Source of the DNA: Aedes albopictus | Taxonomy: Eukaryota; Arthropoda; Insecta; Diptera; Culicidae | Assembly (NCBI RefSeq): GCF_035046485.1 | Contig: NC_085138.1 | Location: 22,662,800-22,726,799 of the forward strand | Reading direction: 5' to 3' | DNA length: 64,000 nt | Shown: positions 1 through 12,778 of the stretch, in pieces | Numbering within the stretch: the stretch's first letter is position 1 | Layout of the letters: every line of letters starts with the position of its first letter | Notes under the pieces: generated by a model | Database searches by the model: none | The model's input: only the letters and a program-made list of their open reading frames with translations | What the model was told of the DNA's origin: nothing | Program-made: the position numbers and the translations under genes

Positions 1-2520
1 TAGATAAAAAAATCCCATTGAAACTTCTAAAGGAATTGCCAGAGCACCGCCTAGAGAAATTCCAGGGGGGAATTCTCCGAGGAATTTCCGGGAGAACTCC
101 TAGGAAGCAATCCCATTGGAACTGGTAGAGCAATTTCCGGAGGAACTCCTAGAGGAAATTTTGAAGGAACTCATAAAAGGAATTTCTGGAAGAACTTCTA
201 GAGGGAATCCTGGAGGACCTTCTCGTGGAATTTTCGGAGGAACTCCTAGAAGAATTGCCGGGTGACCACCAGAAGGAATTCCAGGAAGAACTTCCAGAGA
301 AATTCCTGGAGGAACTCCTAGAGGAATTCCCGGGAGAATTCTTCTATGAATTCCTGGAAGAACTCCTAGAAAAAAAAATCCCATTGAAATTTCTAGAGAA
401 TTTCCCGAAGCCCACCTAGCGAAATTTCCGGGGAACTCCCCGAGGAATTCACGGAGGAACTTCTAGAAAGAAATCCATTGGAACTCGTAGGAATTTTTGG
501 AGGAACTCCAAGAAGAATTTCGTTAGGAACTCATATAATACTAGTTGGAAGAACTTCTTGAAAACCCGGTGAAGAAACTCCTTGAGGAATTCAACGAGGA
601 ACTTTTATAGAAATTCCCGGTGGGACTCCTAGCGAAATTCCTAGAGAAACTCCCATTGAAATTCCCGGAGGAACTCCTAGAGGAACTCCCGGAAGAACTC
701 CTAGAAGAATGCCCGGAGAGACTTCTAGAAACAAAACCCTCTTGAAATACCTAGAGGAATTCCCGGAGGACCGCCTAGAGGAATTCGCGGAGAACTCCTA
801 GGGGAATTTCCGGAAAAACTTCTAGAGAAATTCCTGGGGGTGCTTCTAGAGGAATTCCTGGAGGAATTCCAAGAGGAATTTTCGGAGGAACTCCCAGAGA
901 AATTTTTAGGGGTACTCCTAGACAATCACCTGGAGGAGTTCTTGGAGAAATTTCCGGAGGAACTCCTTGAGGAATTCTAGGAGGAACTCCTAAAGGAATT
1001 TCCGGAAGAATTCCTACAAAAAATTCCATTAGAACTCGTAGAAGAATTCCCGTAGGAACTTCTAGAGAAACTCCTAGAAAAAACTCCTGGAGGAATTTCT
1101 TGAGGAATTCCCAGGGGAACTGTTAGAGGAAATTTTAGAGAAACTTCTGGAGGAATTCCCGGAGGAACTCCTGGAGAACATCCTGGCGGAACTCGTAGGA
1201 AAATAAAATTGAATCTTCTAGAGAAATTCCCGGAGGAACTCCTAGAGGAACTTTCAGAGAGATCCTTGAGGATTTTTTGGAGGAACTTCTTGAGGAATTT
1301 CCGGAGGAATTTCTCAAGGAATAACCGGAGGACCTTTCAGAGAAATTCCTGCAGGAGTTTCTGGATTAATTCCCGGAGGAACTCCTGAAGAATTCTTGAA
1401 GCAACTTCTAAAAGAATCCCCGGAGGAACTCCTAGAGGAATTCATAGAGGACAACCTAGAGGAATTCCCGGACGGATTCCTAAAGAAATTTCCGGGGGAC
1501 TCCTAGAGAAATTTCTGGAGGTACTCCTAGAGGAATTTTTGGAGGACCTCCTAGAAGAATTCCCGGAGAGACTTCTAGAAACAAAAACCCTCCTGGAACA
1601 CCTAGAGGAATTCCCGCAGGACTGCCTAGAGGAATTCGTGGATTAACCACTCGAGGAATTCCCGAAGCAACTCCCAGGGGAATTCCTGCAGGAACTCCCA
1701 GAGAAATTCCTAGGAATACTCCTAGAGGAAATCCGGAGGAATTTCTGGAGAAATTTCCGGAGGAACCTCTTGAGGAATTATCGGAGAACTCCTATAGGAA
1801 TTTTCGAAGGAACTAAATGAATTCCTGGAGAAACTCCAAGGAAAAAATCCCATTGGAAATCCTACGAGAATTCCCGTAGTAACTTCTAGAGGAACTCGTA
1901 AAGAAATTCCTGAAGGAATTCTAAGAGGAATTCCCGGGGGAACTGCTAGAGGAATTTGTAGAAGAACTTCTGGAAGAATTCTGAGGGGAACTCCTGGAGG
2001 AGATCATAGAGGAAACCTAGAAAAAAAAATCCTTTGAAACTTCTTGAGAAATTTCCGGAGGGACTACTAAAGAAATTCCTGAAGGCACCTTTAGAGGAAT
2101 ACCTGGGGGTTCTTCTGGAGGATTTTTTGGAGGAACTCTTAGAGGATTTCCCGGAGGAACTTGTAGAAAAAAATCCCACAAGAAAATTCCCAATAAAACT
2201 ACTCCCAGAGGATCCCCAAAGGACCGCCTAGAGAAATCCCCGGAGGATCTTCTAGAAGAACTCCTAGAGGAGATCCTAGAGGATATTTTGGAGGAACTTC
2301 TTGAGGAATTTCCGGAGGAACTTCTCAAGGAATTCCTGGAGGACTCCCTAGAGGAATTCCTGCAGGAACTTCTAGAGAAATTCCCGGAGGAACTCCTGAC
2401 GAATTCTTGAAGAAACTTCTAAAAGGATTCCCGGAAAAACTCTTGGAGGACAGCCTAGAGGAACTCTTAGAAAGCCTCCTAGTAAACTTCTAAAGAAACT
2501 CCAGGGGTAACGTTTGAAGG
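1..2520. repeat. GGAATTCC-type degenerate array, purine-rich on +
   Basis: The stretch is built of ~12-bp units close to GGAATTCCTGGA and GGAACTCCTAGA, often pairing into ~24-bp doublets. The units are strongly diverged, with indels. It starts at or before the window edge and stops abruptly near 2520 at a T-run. All long reading frames here translate to monotonous Leu/Glu/Phe or Pro/Gly/Ser strings on both strands, as expected from the repeat, so I call no genes. Confidence 0.9.
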
Positions 2521-4640
2521 ATTTTTTTTTTCAGAATCCCTAGATTCTTTCCATATCCATTAGCTATCTTTACGATGGTCTTCAAGAGGATCTTCGTAAA
2601 TTCGATTTATTTACGAGGACAAACTCCTTCACTTTCAAAACATCGTGTTTGAGACAATCACTGGTGGAACTAAGCCGTTCCAAATGTTTGGAACTGTTAT
2701 AAATTTGTACCAAAAAAAATGGATCACTGCTGAGTGAAAACGACCTGGGCGGACCCAGATGTGGACAAGAAATTCCTACTATGTCTGAAACTCAAAAATT
2801 TCACATAGATTCTTCGGAAATCCTCGAGCTACCTTAGCGGACCTAGATGTGGACAAGGAATTCCAAGTATTTAAAAAAAATTAAGGATTTTTCCTAGACT
2901 TTTTGAATGTCCTCAAATAAATCTTAGCCGACCCAGATGTGGGCGAGGAATTTCTAGTATTTCTAAAAATCAAACATTATTCCTTGACTTTTCAAAAACC
3001 TTCGAACCACCTAAAATAACTAAGAAATTTTCACAAATGCTTCAACCATTTTCATAGAAAACTGAAATATTCTTCAGATGTTACAAATTTTCCTAAGAAT
3101 CAAGAAATATTCACCGATCCTTCCAGAATCGCTGGGTATGGCATATAAGATTATTAAGAAATTTGGAGCCTTCCTAAGAATTGGCACTTACAGACGACTA
3201 TAGAGCTTTCGAGCAGTTTTTATTTTCTCTATGTACTTCGATGAAATATGTTATATGAATTTTAATTTAAAAAAAATGTTAAATTTGTTTGTGTTTGGTA
3301 TTGTGAAGTTTTAGTTCACTTTCTCTTAATTTTTTATTAAGTTCTTCATGCAAATTCATGCAATAAATGCAGTGTAATGAATGCAAATCAATGCATTGCT
3401 TCTAATCATCGATGGAGTATTCGAGCAACTTGCTCGAACAGCACGAAATCATTTTCATAACAACTAGGTAATTCAGCAGCTACCAAACGCACCCAACCTG
3501 CCAGGACGGCATTTGTTGATACCGTTCTCTATTGTTCTCTCATTCGCGTGCATCCCCTGGGTTTAGCCGGGAGCGTCATTTTTTTTTCTCTTCTGCTGCG
3601 TTGGTATATATGAGAGAAAAAATAAAATTGAGATCGGTGTGGATCACCGTTTTCATGGTTGCCAATGGTACGGCTTCTATCATTAGATAACAGGGGTTTG
3701 ATGTGCCTCAACATTTATGATTCCATGAAGTGAAATCATATAGTTTTGATATAAATGTTATCACAATAAAATGCTTGTTGAAACAATAGTGGAATTTTTT
3801 TCAGACGCCAAGCATTACAAGTATAAACATTGCTTATTATGTATTAGTCATGCATTTTATTGCCAGTATGTAAGTATATCAATGCATATAACATCTTATA
3901 CATATTCTGATTCAACTTCTTCGGAGCATCCCAACTTGGACTCACAGGCTTCTCAGATTAGCGTTTCATGAGCAATTGCACAACAAATAACTGAAAGCTT
4001 TCCTTTTCTCCTTGGATAACAACGATATTTTATGTAAGAAGTTTATGTACTGATCGATCTCAGACACTTTCAGTATATTCTTGACGAATATCCGCACTTT
4101 TACTGAGTCGGTTATGTTGACATCTTTCATTAAATATTATATTTGTTCCAATTATTTCCTTTCTCAGTGCAAATCTTGTACTACATATTCCCATGCCAAA
4201 ACAAACTTGGTAACTGAGAACAAAATGAAAATCTCTGGCGATATTGGACCATACACTCATTCCAAACCTCAACATGGTCTTGATAAATACTCGTGCTTTT
4301 ACCGATTTAGTTAGGTTGCATCTTTCAATAGTATATTTATTCTAATAATATTTTTTCTCATTTGATTCTTCATGAGTATAAAGAATCTAAAAATGTTATG
4401 GAAAAACATTCAAATGTTTAGAATATTACACAAAACTAACCATAAACTCATTTCAAAATAATTCTGGCCACCCTGCCAACCTCGAACGGGCGGGACCAAT
4501 TGCCTCTCCGAGAGAGCTAAAACGTGCTTTTCCAACGGCAACACGTGGTAATTTCAAATTTTTAACGGACGAGCTTGACCTCAGACCTTAAGTTAAAATA
4601 CACATTAATAAAAACTAAAAAAAAAACTTGGCTAACTGGA
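2521..4640. other. AT-rich spacer with small diverged repeats
   Basis: No gene recognised. A motif close to CGGACCCAGATGTGGACAAG occurs three times (about 2752, 2839 and 2933), each followed by a run like AATTCCTAGTAT, giving a short tandem repeat of roughly 86-94 bp. Around 4075-4150 and 4270-4345 two ~70-bp segments are diverged copies of each other (both contain CTTGA-AAATA...CTTTTACYGA...CATCTTTCA). Near 4469 the sequence GGCCACCCTG resembles the end of a hAT-type element, but no partner end is visible. Confidence 0.6.
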
Positions 4641-7075
4641 GACCCCAACAGGAACTTACATATTCTGGAATTCCCATGAAAATATTCCATTTTTTTATGG
4701 AAGTATTCCAAAACTTGCTCTAAAGTTGCTTATGAAATTCCTCCGAAAATTTCTTAAGGAATATCTTTAGCAGTTTTGGAGAGAATTTGCACACGAGCGA
4801 TTTCTGAGATTCTTTCAATAGTTGCTTCCTAGAAAAAATCTGAAGACATTGCAAAAACTACTGGAGAAATCTTAAACTCAAACCCGTGAAGGAATCCCTG
4901 GAATAAATTCTAGAATAATTCCATAGGAAAATTGTGGAGGAGTCTAGGAATGAATTTCTAGAGAATTCCAGGAAGGAATCTCTGAAGGAATTTCGTATGG
5001 AGTTACAGGAGTAATCCCAGAGAAAACTCCTGGAAGCACACCAGATGGAAGTTCTGAACCAATCCTAAATAAACTCCTGGAAGAATCTCTGGGGGAACTC
5101 CCTTAGGTATCCCAGAAAGAACTCCTAAATTAATTTCTAGAGAGATCACGGAAGGAATTTCTGGAGGAATCCCAGGCAGAAATTCTGATGGAATCTCAGA
5201 GCAATTCTCGTAAGGATTCCTACAGAAATTCTTGCAGGAATTCGCTAGGAAACCTCCCTACGAAACTCCTCATGGTAATGCTTCCGGTATTCCTCATGGG
5301 GTTTCTCCAGGAATTACTCCTGAAATTCTTTCAGAAACTCCTCCAGGAACTGTTTAGAGATTCCCTTAGGAATTCTTCTTGGCATTGCTTCCGAGATTCC
5401 TCCTAGGGTTTCTTCAGAAACTCCTCCAGGGACTCCTTCAGTAACTTTTTTTTGTTTTTATTTATATGTATTTTATCGTAAGCATATTCTACGCTCAAGT
5501 CCTTCAAAAACTGCTACAGCGATTCCTCCAAGAGTTCTTCTACGTACTCTTTTTAGGATTCCTTCAGGATTTTCTCAAGAATTTCAGCGATTTCTCCAAT
5601 ACATTTTTCAGAAACTCCTTCTGAAATTCCCTCAGAAATTGATCTAAATATTTCTTCCTGGGACTACTCCGGGAATCACTCAAGGGATTCCTCCAGAAAA
5701 TCCTTCAGGAATTGTTTCAGGATTCCTCTGAAAATTCCTTAAGGGATTCGTCCAGGAATTCCTCTAAAACATCCGCTTGAGATTCCTCTATGAATTCCTC
5801 CAAGTATTCCTCCAGAGATACCTCAAGGATTTTCCTTAGAAATTCCACCAGGGACTCTTCCAGGTATTCCTCCAGGAAAGCTTTCAGGGATTTCTCCAGA
5901 AATTCCTCCAGGGATTCTTCCTGAAAGTTATCCTGTGATTCTTTAAGAAAATCCTCCAGATGTTTCTCCAAGGATTCCTCGTAGAATTAGTGCAGGGATT
6001 CCTCCAGGAGTTCCTTTGGAGATTTCTCAAGAATTTCTCCAGAGATTCCTCCAGGTATTCTTTCAAGGATTCCTCCAGGGATTTTACTTTCAAGTTTTCC
6101 AGTGATTGTGCAAGAAAATCCTCCAGGAGTTCCTCTGGAGATTTCTCATGGAATTTCTCTAGAGATTCGTCCAAAAATTCTTAGAATTCTTACAGCCATG
6201 TCTCCAGGAATTTCTCCAGGGGTTCTTCTAGGGAATCCTCTGTAGAAATTACTCCTGGATTTTATACAGGAATTATTCCAAGCACTCCTCCAGGGATTCC
6301 TGCATGAATTCCACCTGAGATTTCTCTGGGAATTTCTTCCGGAATCCTTCAGGAAATCCTCCAGTATTCCCTCACGGATTCATCCAGAGAATCCTCCAGG
6401 AATTATTTCACGGATTCCGCCAGGAATTTGTCCAGAAGTTCCTCCAGGTATTCCTCCTGAGGTTCCTCCAAAAATTGCTTGAGGGATTCCTCCAGAAATT
6501 TCTCCGGGGAAATTTCCAAGAATTCCCCAGGGATTCCGAGAGTTTCCCCAGAAATTTATCTAGGAATGTCTCCCGGATATTCTCAAAGGGTTTCTTAAGA
6601 AATTTCTTCAGGGATTCCGCACAGAATTCCTCTAGGGAATCATCCAGGTATTCACCCAGGGATTTCTTCATCCAGGAATTTCTGTAGTAAGTTCTCCAGG
6701 TATTTCTATTGGAATTCCTCCAGGTATTCCTGCAGGAGTTCCTGCAGGAATTTATTTAGGAATTCCTCCACGGATTTATCCAGGGATTTCCCTAGAAATT
6801 TATCCAGGAAATACTCCAGGCATTTGTCCAGGATTTTTTCTAGGGATGCTATCCGGGAATCCTCCAATTATTCCTTCAAGGATTTCTCCAAGAATTCCTC
6901 TAGTGGTTTCTCCAGGATTTCCTCCAGAGATTCTCTAGGAATTACTTCAAGAATTTTTCCAGGAACTCATCCAGAGATTTCTCCAAGAGTTCCTCTAGAA
7001 ATTCCTCCAGGATTTAGTAAAAAAAATCCTAGAAATTTGTGAAGGAATTTCATCCACAGATTTATTCAGGAATCC
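4640..7075. repeat. GGAATTCC-type array with strand flip near 5190
   Basis: From about 4640 to 5190 the units read purine-rich on + (GGAATCCC, GAAGGAATTT). From about 5190 to 7075 they read pyrimidine-rich (AGGAATTCCTCC, AGGGATTCCTCC), so the array changes orientation once. A short AT-rich interruption lies at 5445-5500. The open frames inside (for example 5717-5971 minus, Leu/Glu repeats) are repeat translations, not genes. Confidence 0.88.
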
Positions 7076-7283
7076 GGTCGGTTGGGAAGGGAGTGAATAA
7101 ATAACAAATGACATCATTATTGTTTTGTATTCCAGTAAAAGTTATATTAAAAACCAGAAAAGCCATTTCATCGCAATTGTCTTCACCGAATTCGCTGTAT
7201 TTCACGGTGGATCGCAGTATTCCGTCGGCATGGAGGTATAGACTATAGAAGGGAGAATCCTTGTTGTCGACTTCGCTTCGAGT

Positions 7284-8847
7284 TTAACGGCTTCCATCGG
7301 GTTTCGTGTTGAGTGATGCCGTGAGACTTTGAATTCTGTCGATTCTCGCTACAGCATCTGCTTTAACTTCCGTATTTGTAACAAAGCCAACGTCGGTTTT
7401 CATTATGGCTATGGTACCTGCTAACTCGTCCGTAAAACTGAACTGAGAACATATTTGCTGAAGCTCCTTGCAGCTATCGACAATTTTCAGTGCTTTTGTG
7501 TCTAGATCTTTCTTCAGGAGGCCAAGATCACCACTGAGGTTGCTTATTTGGTTTTGAATTGTAGCCTGCTGTTGTTTACTTTCATCGTAGCGTTGTTTAG
7601 TTTCCTGCAGTATCACTTCGACCGTTTTAGTTTTCTGTACTGGTTTATATCGGGCTCTGAAATGATCCGACATGAGGCACCGACATTTTCGACATGTAAC
7701 AATAGCAATATGTATAGCTGAGTCAAAGGCTTGACAAAATGACAATGGCCAAAATGACCCAATGTCACAGTCATGACAGCAAACATTGTTAGGATGATTT
7801 TTACAAAGCACATTGACATATGAAGTGGACTCCATATCCATATATTCTACTGCGGTATTTTCCTTGTAATTTGAATACGATGAAACTGAAATAGAAGCAA
7901 TGTTTTCTGCATGCTGTAGATCAGTTAGTTTATTTTGTAATACATAGAGCTTTCTCATATCGTTTATTTGGGCATTGAGCTTCGATTTTATATCAGATTT
8001 CTTTTTGCGCATTTCTCCAAATGCGTCAGATGCCACATGACCCAGCTGAGTTATTTGCTTCATCATCTGATCTATTGTCCTCATGGACTTTTTCCAGCCA
8101 TACTCGATCTCATCAAATTTTTCTGCATCATCAATCCAACTTTCCTTCGGAGTACTCAAAGCACTGTTGTTCATGTAAAACCTATTTTTGTCCACAATTG
8201 TCCAAGGGTTTAATGCACTAAATTGAAAATTGGCGCTGGTTGCAGAGCAATTGGTGAGAACTACCACAAGGTTGCTGAGCAGAACATCTGGCACAGAACT
8301 TTTCATCATACTGATAGTGTCTTTCAGGTTCGACGTAGTTCGAGCCACAGTTCCATTTACAACCAGCATAATGGCTGCAATCGTCCCACTCATCTCAGCA
8401 ACTTCCATGATTTTCAATATGTTTTCAGCGTCCTTATCCCGTCCACTTGTGTCACTTAGGCCTGGGGTATCAATGAAGGCGTAGTCTATGCCATTCAATG
8501 AGAAATTATAAAACGTACATTTTCCGGTTTTGCTTTTGGTGGGATCTTGAAGATCATTTTCCTGGTGCTCGAAGCCTTCCGTAGCCGGATAGTGCTTTGA
8601 AGGGATCGCAATCTTCAGATTGTGCAGTGTTCCTCCGCGAAAGTAGTTGGTCAAATAGTTGATGAGTGTCGACTTGCCCGATCCCGTTTCTCCGACCAGC
8701 AGCACGTTGTAGACATTCTTTTTGTTCGGATTCTCGATTTGAGGAACCTTTTTTGTTGCCGTCCTGTAATAAAAAAAAAGAAAATTAATAGACATATATT
8801 GTCTCGCCAGAGTAGGTAGTGCATGACTCATCTTACCTGTCTGACAT
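7284..8847 (-). CDS. P-loop GTPase with Cys/His cluster and coiled coils (two exons)
   Basis: Spliced gene: exon 1 codes from 8847 to 8837 (Met-Ser-Asp plus two bases of an Arg codon), then a 73-bp intron 8836-8764 (GTAAGA donor, TTACAG acceptor), then exon 2 from 8763 to the stop at 7284-7286. The product is about 496 aa. Seen: G1 P-loop GETGSGKST at residues 28-36, G3 DTPG at 102-105, a possible G4 LTNCSA near 173-178, coiled-coil-like stretches at ~245-295 and ~380-430, and a Cys/His cluster at ~324-371 (CKNH, CCHDC, C-x2-C-x-C, then H). There is no signal peptide. The layout resembles AIG1/septin-like TRAFAC GTPases with a cysteine-rich module found in insect families of unknown function; the substrate is unknown. 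An in-frame ATG at 8831 lies inside the intron, so I prefer the spliced start. The frame is uninterrupted and the gene looks functional, isolated between repeats. Confidence 0.85.
8764..8836 (-). other. intron of the GTPase gene
   Basis: 73-bp intron on the minus strand with donor GTAAGA and a polypyrimidine tract leading to TTATTACAG. Splicing joins ATGTCAGACAG to GACGGCAAC, keeping the frame of the P-loop protein. Confidence 0.8.
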
Positions 8848-8970
8848 TGTCTAATATATTACTCGCAACCTACAGACCGAATTCAAAATAAGCATAAGTA
8901 GACTCAAATTGCAGTCAACCAAACGCAGTCTAGTTTGAACTTTATGAACAATCGATGGCGTATCATGCAG

Positions 8971-8980
8971 CTTATATATC
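8971..8980 (-). promoter_or_regulatory. TATA box of the GTPase gene
   Basis: On the minus strand the sequence GATATATAAG lies about 125 bp upstream of the spliced start codon. A start site about 30 bp downstream (near 8945-8950, where TTGTTCATA occurs) would give a ~100-nt 5' UTR. The start site is inferred. Confidence 0.5.
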
Positions 8981-9591
8981 CATTCCTTGGGCAACGCATT
9001 GCATGTTTCCTTTTGTTCGTAATCGTACATCGTTGTCGACCACCATAGTATTTTTCGGTTTGCGGTTATTACGCACAGTGCACTGGGCTTTCCATCCACA
9101 GAGAATTTTTGTTATCTTATATCTTGACTTGAAGTACCAATGAGAAATAACAATCTTAATGAACAAGTAATTTAATGCAATTCTAGATTGAGATTGAATA
9201 AAAGTGATAGTAACATGGTAGATTTCTCTTCAGCGACTCTCTCTCTCTTTTCTTTGAATTGAAGTGACACAAGACACAATGCAAGTTTTTCTACGTTTTT
9301 CTGTAGTTTTGTTGGTCAATAGCATAAACACGGTAGAATATTATGCAGAATCTTTTTTCTGGATATCCTAGGTCATCCAAACTATTCTTGAGCTTAGATT
9401 CTTAAGTCTACGGGTGTAACGGTAACTTATTTCATTAAAAGCTACGATTTGTAATCTATCATGTCCAGTAAGTCTTCTGAGAGTTGTTTTTATCAGCTAA
9501 GCTTCGTAACAGCAAGGAAGCCCATAATATTCCAAAAATATATAATAACGCTTATTGTTCATCTAACTGCTTTGGTAAGTATAGTGGATTA
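8981..9591. other. spacer; contains a segment repeated near 57.8 kb
   Basis: No gene recognised. A CT-rich run lies at 9238-9260. The segment 9345-9420, containing TTTTTTCTGGATATCCTAGG and ATCCAAACT, is a diverged copy of 57786-57861. The last 8 bases, GTGGATTA at 9584-9591, are the target duplication of the following hAT element. Confidence 0.55.
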
Positions 9592-9922
9592 CATGGGCGC
9601 AGCCAGAGGGGGACAAGGGGGGGGGGGCATGCCCCCCCCCCCCCTGGTCACCAGATTTATTTTTTAATATCGAGCCAACTCAAAGATTAACCAAAATTTA
9701 TTCAGAATTTCAGAAAAAATATCCCAAAAATTTAATATTCTAACATTTTAATATTTTAATATTTGAGGTTTTTATCCACAATTATCAAACCTTTTTTACT
9801 CGAGAACCACAGGAGATTTCGCCAAGTATTTCTCCAAGAGATCTTGGAGATTTTCTCTTATCTTAGATTTTTTTTCCAAATAACAAGCTTGGTTGAATAA
9901 CTAAATTTTGTGATGTTTATTT

Positions 9923-10146
9923 CTGGAGCAACATTTGAAAAGGGCATACAAGCATTGGTAAACAATGACTTCACACGTCGCTCCTGAGCCCCCATCAGCT
10001 TATTCACAAAAACTAAGACCGTTATCAGATAGAGCAAACATCGATCTTACGGATAACGGTGTTCATTTGCGTGGGCAGGCTGCTGTTATGCCCTACGGAG
10101 CGTTTTCGAAAAAAGACACAAGGGCCCTTTTCAAATGTTGCTCCAG
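9923..10146. mobile_element. 224-bp MITE, TSD ATTT
   Basis: Terminal inverted repeats CTGGAGCAACATTTGAAAAG at 9923 and CTTTTCAAATGTTGCTCCAG ending at 10146, flanked by ATTT at 9919-9922 and 10147-10150. A 102-codon open frame (9965-10273) runs out of the MITE and has no recognisable domain, so I treat it as chance. Confidence 0.7.
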
Positions 10147-10289
10147 ATTTATGGAATACAAAAACAGCATGCCAAATCTAGATATGCCGGAATCGGTCCC
10201 GGTAGGGAAAAGGAAGGACTTTGTAGAACCATATGCTGATATAGAGTGCTACTGCAACACGAATTTTCACTAGTATTCAATTCAAACAA

Positions 10290-11562
10290 ACGTCATGCTA
10301 AGAGCAAAATACTTGGGATTTCCTTACAAATACTTTCAAAGTCACCTTCAGAAATTCCTTTAGGCATCTATTCAGAAACTTCTTCAGGGATTCTTTCAGA
10401 AATTCTACAAGGGACTTCTCCAGGAGTTTCTCCTTCGTGAATTCTTCCATGGGAAGATGTCCATGCAGGGTTCCGATAGTGATTGTTTCAAGATTTGTTC
10501 CAAGAAATGCACCAAGAATTCCTCCCACGATTTTTTCTGATTTTTTTACAGATGCTACTGCAAAGATGCATCGACGAATTTCTACAGGATTTTTTCCATA
10601 GCTTCCTTCAGTGATTCCATCATAGATTACTCCAGATTGATCTTTTTCGAATCCATGCAATCCATCCATGCATCTAACAATAATTCGACCAAAAATTATT
10701 GGAGACATGGATTCCTCCATATTTTTTCCAACAGAAATTGTTCCAGGATTTTTTAAAGAAAGTTTTCCTGGGATTTTCTAAGGACTTCCTCATGGAATTG
10801 CTTGCGGGACTCCTCATGGGTTTTCTTCAGGAATTCCTCCATGTTTTCCTTCAAGAATTCCTCCAGGGATTCTCCCGGGAATTTCTTCTGTGTTTCTTCC
10901 AGGAACAACTCCACGGTTTATTTAAAAATTCCTCCAACGATTCCCTCAGGAACACATTTTAGGGAGTTCCTCTTGGAATTGTTTCAGGAACTCCTCCAGT
11001 AATTAATCCAGTAGTTCCTCCAGGGACTGTTTAGGGATTCCCTTAGGAATGCCTCTAGAAATTCCTTCCGGGATTCCTCATGGGCTTTCTTCAGGAGCTC
11101 CTACAGGGATTCCTCAAGGATTCCCTCCAATGAATCTTCTTTTAATTCCTTCAGGATTTCTAAAAGGATTCCATCTGCAATTTCTTCAAGAATTCTTCCT
11201 GGGATTCTTACAGGAATTTCTACCGGAATTGTTTCAGGGATTCCTTTAGGAATGGCTGCAGAGATTCGTCTAAAAAATCATCCATGGATTCCTTCAGAAA
11301 TGCCTCTAGAGATTCCTCCAGAAACTCCTCCTGGAATTCTTCTATAAATTCCTCCAGGAGTATTCCCAGAGATTCCTCCGTTAATCCCTACAGGCATTTC
11401 TCTAGGATATTTTCCAGGGACTCCTCCAAGATTTTCTGGAGGGCTGAATTCGGGAAATCCTTCTGTGATTCTTTCTGGAACAACTTATTTTAACAATTCC
11501 TACAAAGATTCTCCCAGGAACTCTTCTTAAGATTCCTTCAGGAATTCCTCATTGTATTCTTT
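10290..11562. repeat. GGAATTCC-type array, pyrimidine-rich on +, first half
   Basis: Units such as AGGAATTCCTCC and AGGGATTCCTCA, more degraded at 10440-10720. This and 12779-15375 were one array, split by the hAT-type insertion at 11563-12778. Confidence 0.85.
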
Positions 11563-12778
11563 CAGGGATTCTCAAACTTTTCTAGACTGCGACTCACTTT
11601 GAATTGAAATAGAATTTGGCGACCCACCAGCAAGTTTTTCCACAAAAAAGTTATGTTAGAAAATTAGGACTAATTACATTTTATCGCTATGGTTGTGAGA
11701 TAAGCTTATATGGGTTAAAAGTGACCAATTCAAGGTTGCGATAAGCTTGAGTTACGTAACATTTACTTCATGATAGTTTAAGTTTTTTTTTTATATACAA
11801 GGTTCGTTTTATGATAATCTAAATAAGGTTAAAATACCCAAGAAACATGCTTCTGTAAAACATGTGCCTTCAGGCATTGAGATGAGCTGGTACGCTTCTA
11901 ATGAAAAATTAACCTTTTCTGCTCCATGTAATACTATGGAACTCCACAGATTTTTAGCAATTTGGTACATGTTCAAGGATAAAGAAAATATAAAATTTCA
12001 ACAAAGACTTCGAAGATATGATGGCAATACAGTCAGGTTTTTTTTACGCGGGGGATACGCACCGCTTAAAAAAACTCAGTTCAAAATTCGAAAAACCGCG
12101 TAAAAAAAGTCTCATCATTTCTCGACGAATCATGCAAAAATAAGACGATGATTTTTTTTTTGTATGGAGTTTTCATTTACGCTACCTGACTGTAATTAAA
12201 TCCTTCTGGAGAACTATAAGAATTTTCTTTCGATTTTGGCTATTTTTTATAGGTAAGCTTTACCGAAGCCTTTATAAATATACATATGTTTCGTAGACAT
12301 AACCAAGAAGTCGATGGTTTGTTTTCGAAATTCATTAATTTTCTGCCTGATTTTTGATATCCCGACTTTTTGTAATTCTAAATACTGAAATTATCAATAA
12401 AAAACTACTCTTCAATGTAAACTACAAGAACCAATCTAACTTGAACTTATCCTTCAAGAACAGAAAATTTGGAGAATTCTTAAACATTCCCAGAATTTTA
12501 GACCTTTTAATAATGAATTTCATCGTTAAAAACAGATTTTAGAATACAGAATAGCTTTAATACTCGATTTGCTTCGAATGTGACTCATAATACAGAAGTA
12601 TGGAAAAATCTAAGAAGAGCCAGGTTTCTAGAAAATTTTTTATCGATTTTTAAAGAGAATTTTTGTAAATTTCTTCTACATAAGTTAAGCAAGTTATGGA
12701 AGATATTTATTACAATAACGCCTAAACCTTCGCGACCCACTAAAAATCAGCCCGCGACCCACTGTTTGAGAAACGCTG
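11563..12778. mobile_element. hAT-type non-autonomous element (CTCAAAC family), copy 1
   Basis: Starts CAGGGATTCTCAAACTTTTC followed by a GACTCACTTTG motif, and ends GCGACCCACTGTTTGAGAAACGCTG. The ends match the element at 62498-63502 in opposite orientation. No clear 8-bp duplication survives in the surrounding array, so it is probably older. The interior is AT-rich without transposase; the frames at 11864-12103 and 12354-12542 show no domain. Confidence 0.6.

Noticed and set aside
1..2520. CRISPR-like repeat array
   Set aside because: No conserved repeat with unique spacers; units are contiguous and diverged, in a eukaryotic context.
4460..4480. GGCCACCCTG as the right end of a hAT element
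   Set aside because: No matching left end or 8-bp duplication found in the window.
8223..8484. Plus-strand frames opposite the GTPase
   Set aside because: Shadows of the GTPase coding strand.
9965..10273. 102-codon open frame with mixed composition
   Set aside because: It begins inside a MITE and runs past its end; no domain and no splice or promoter context.
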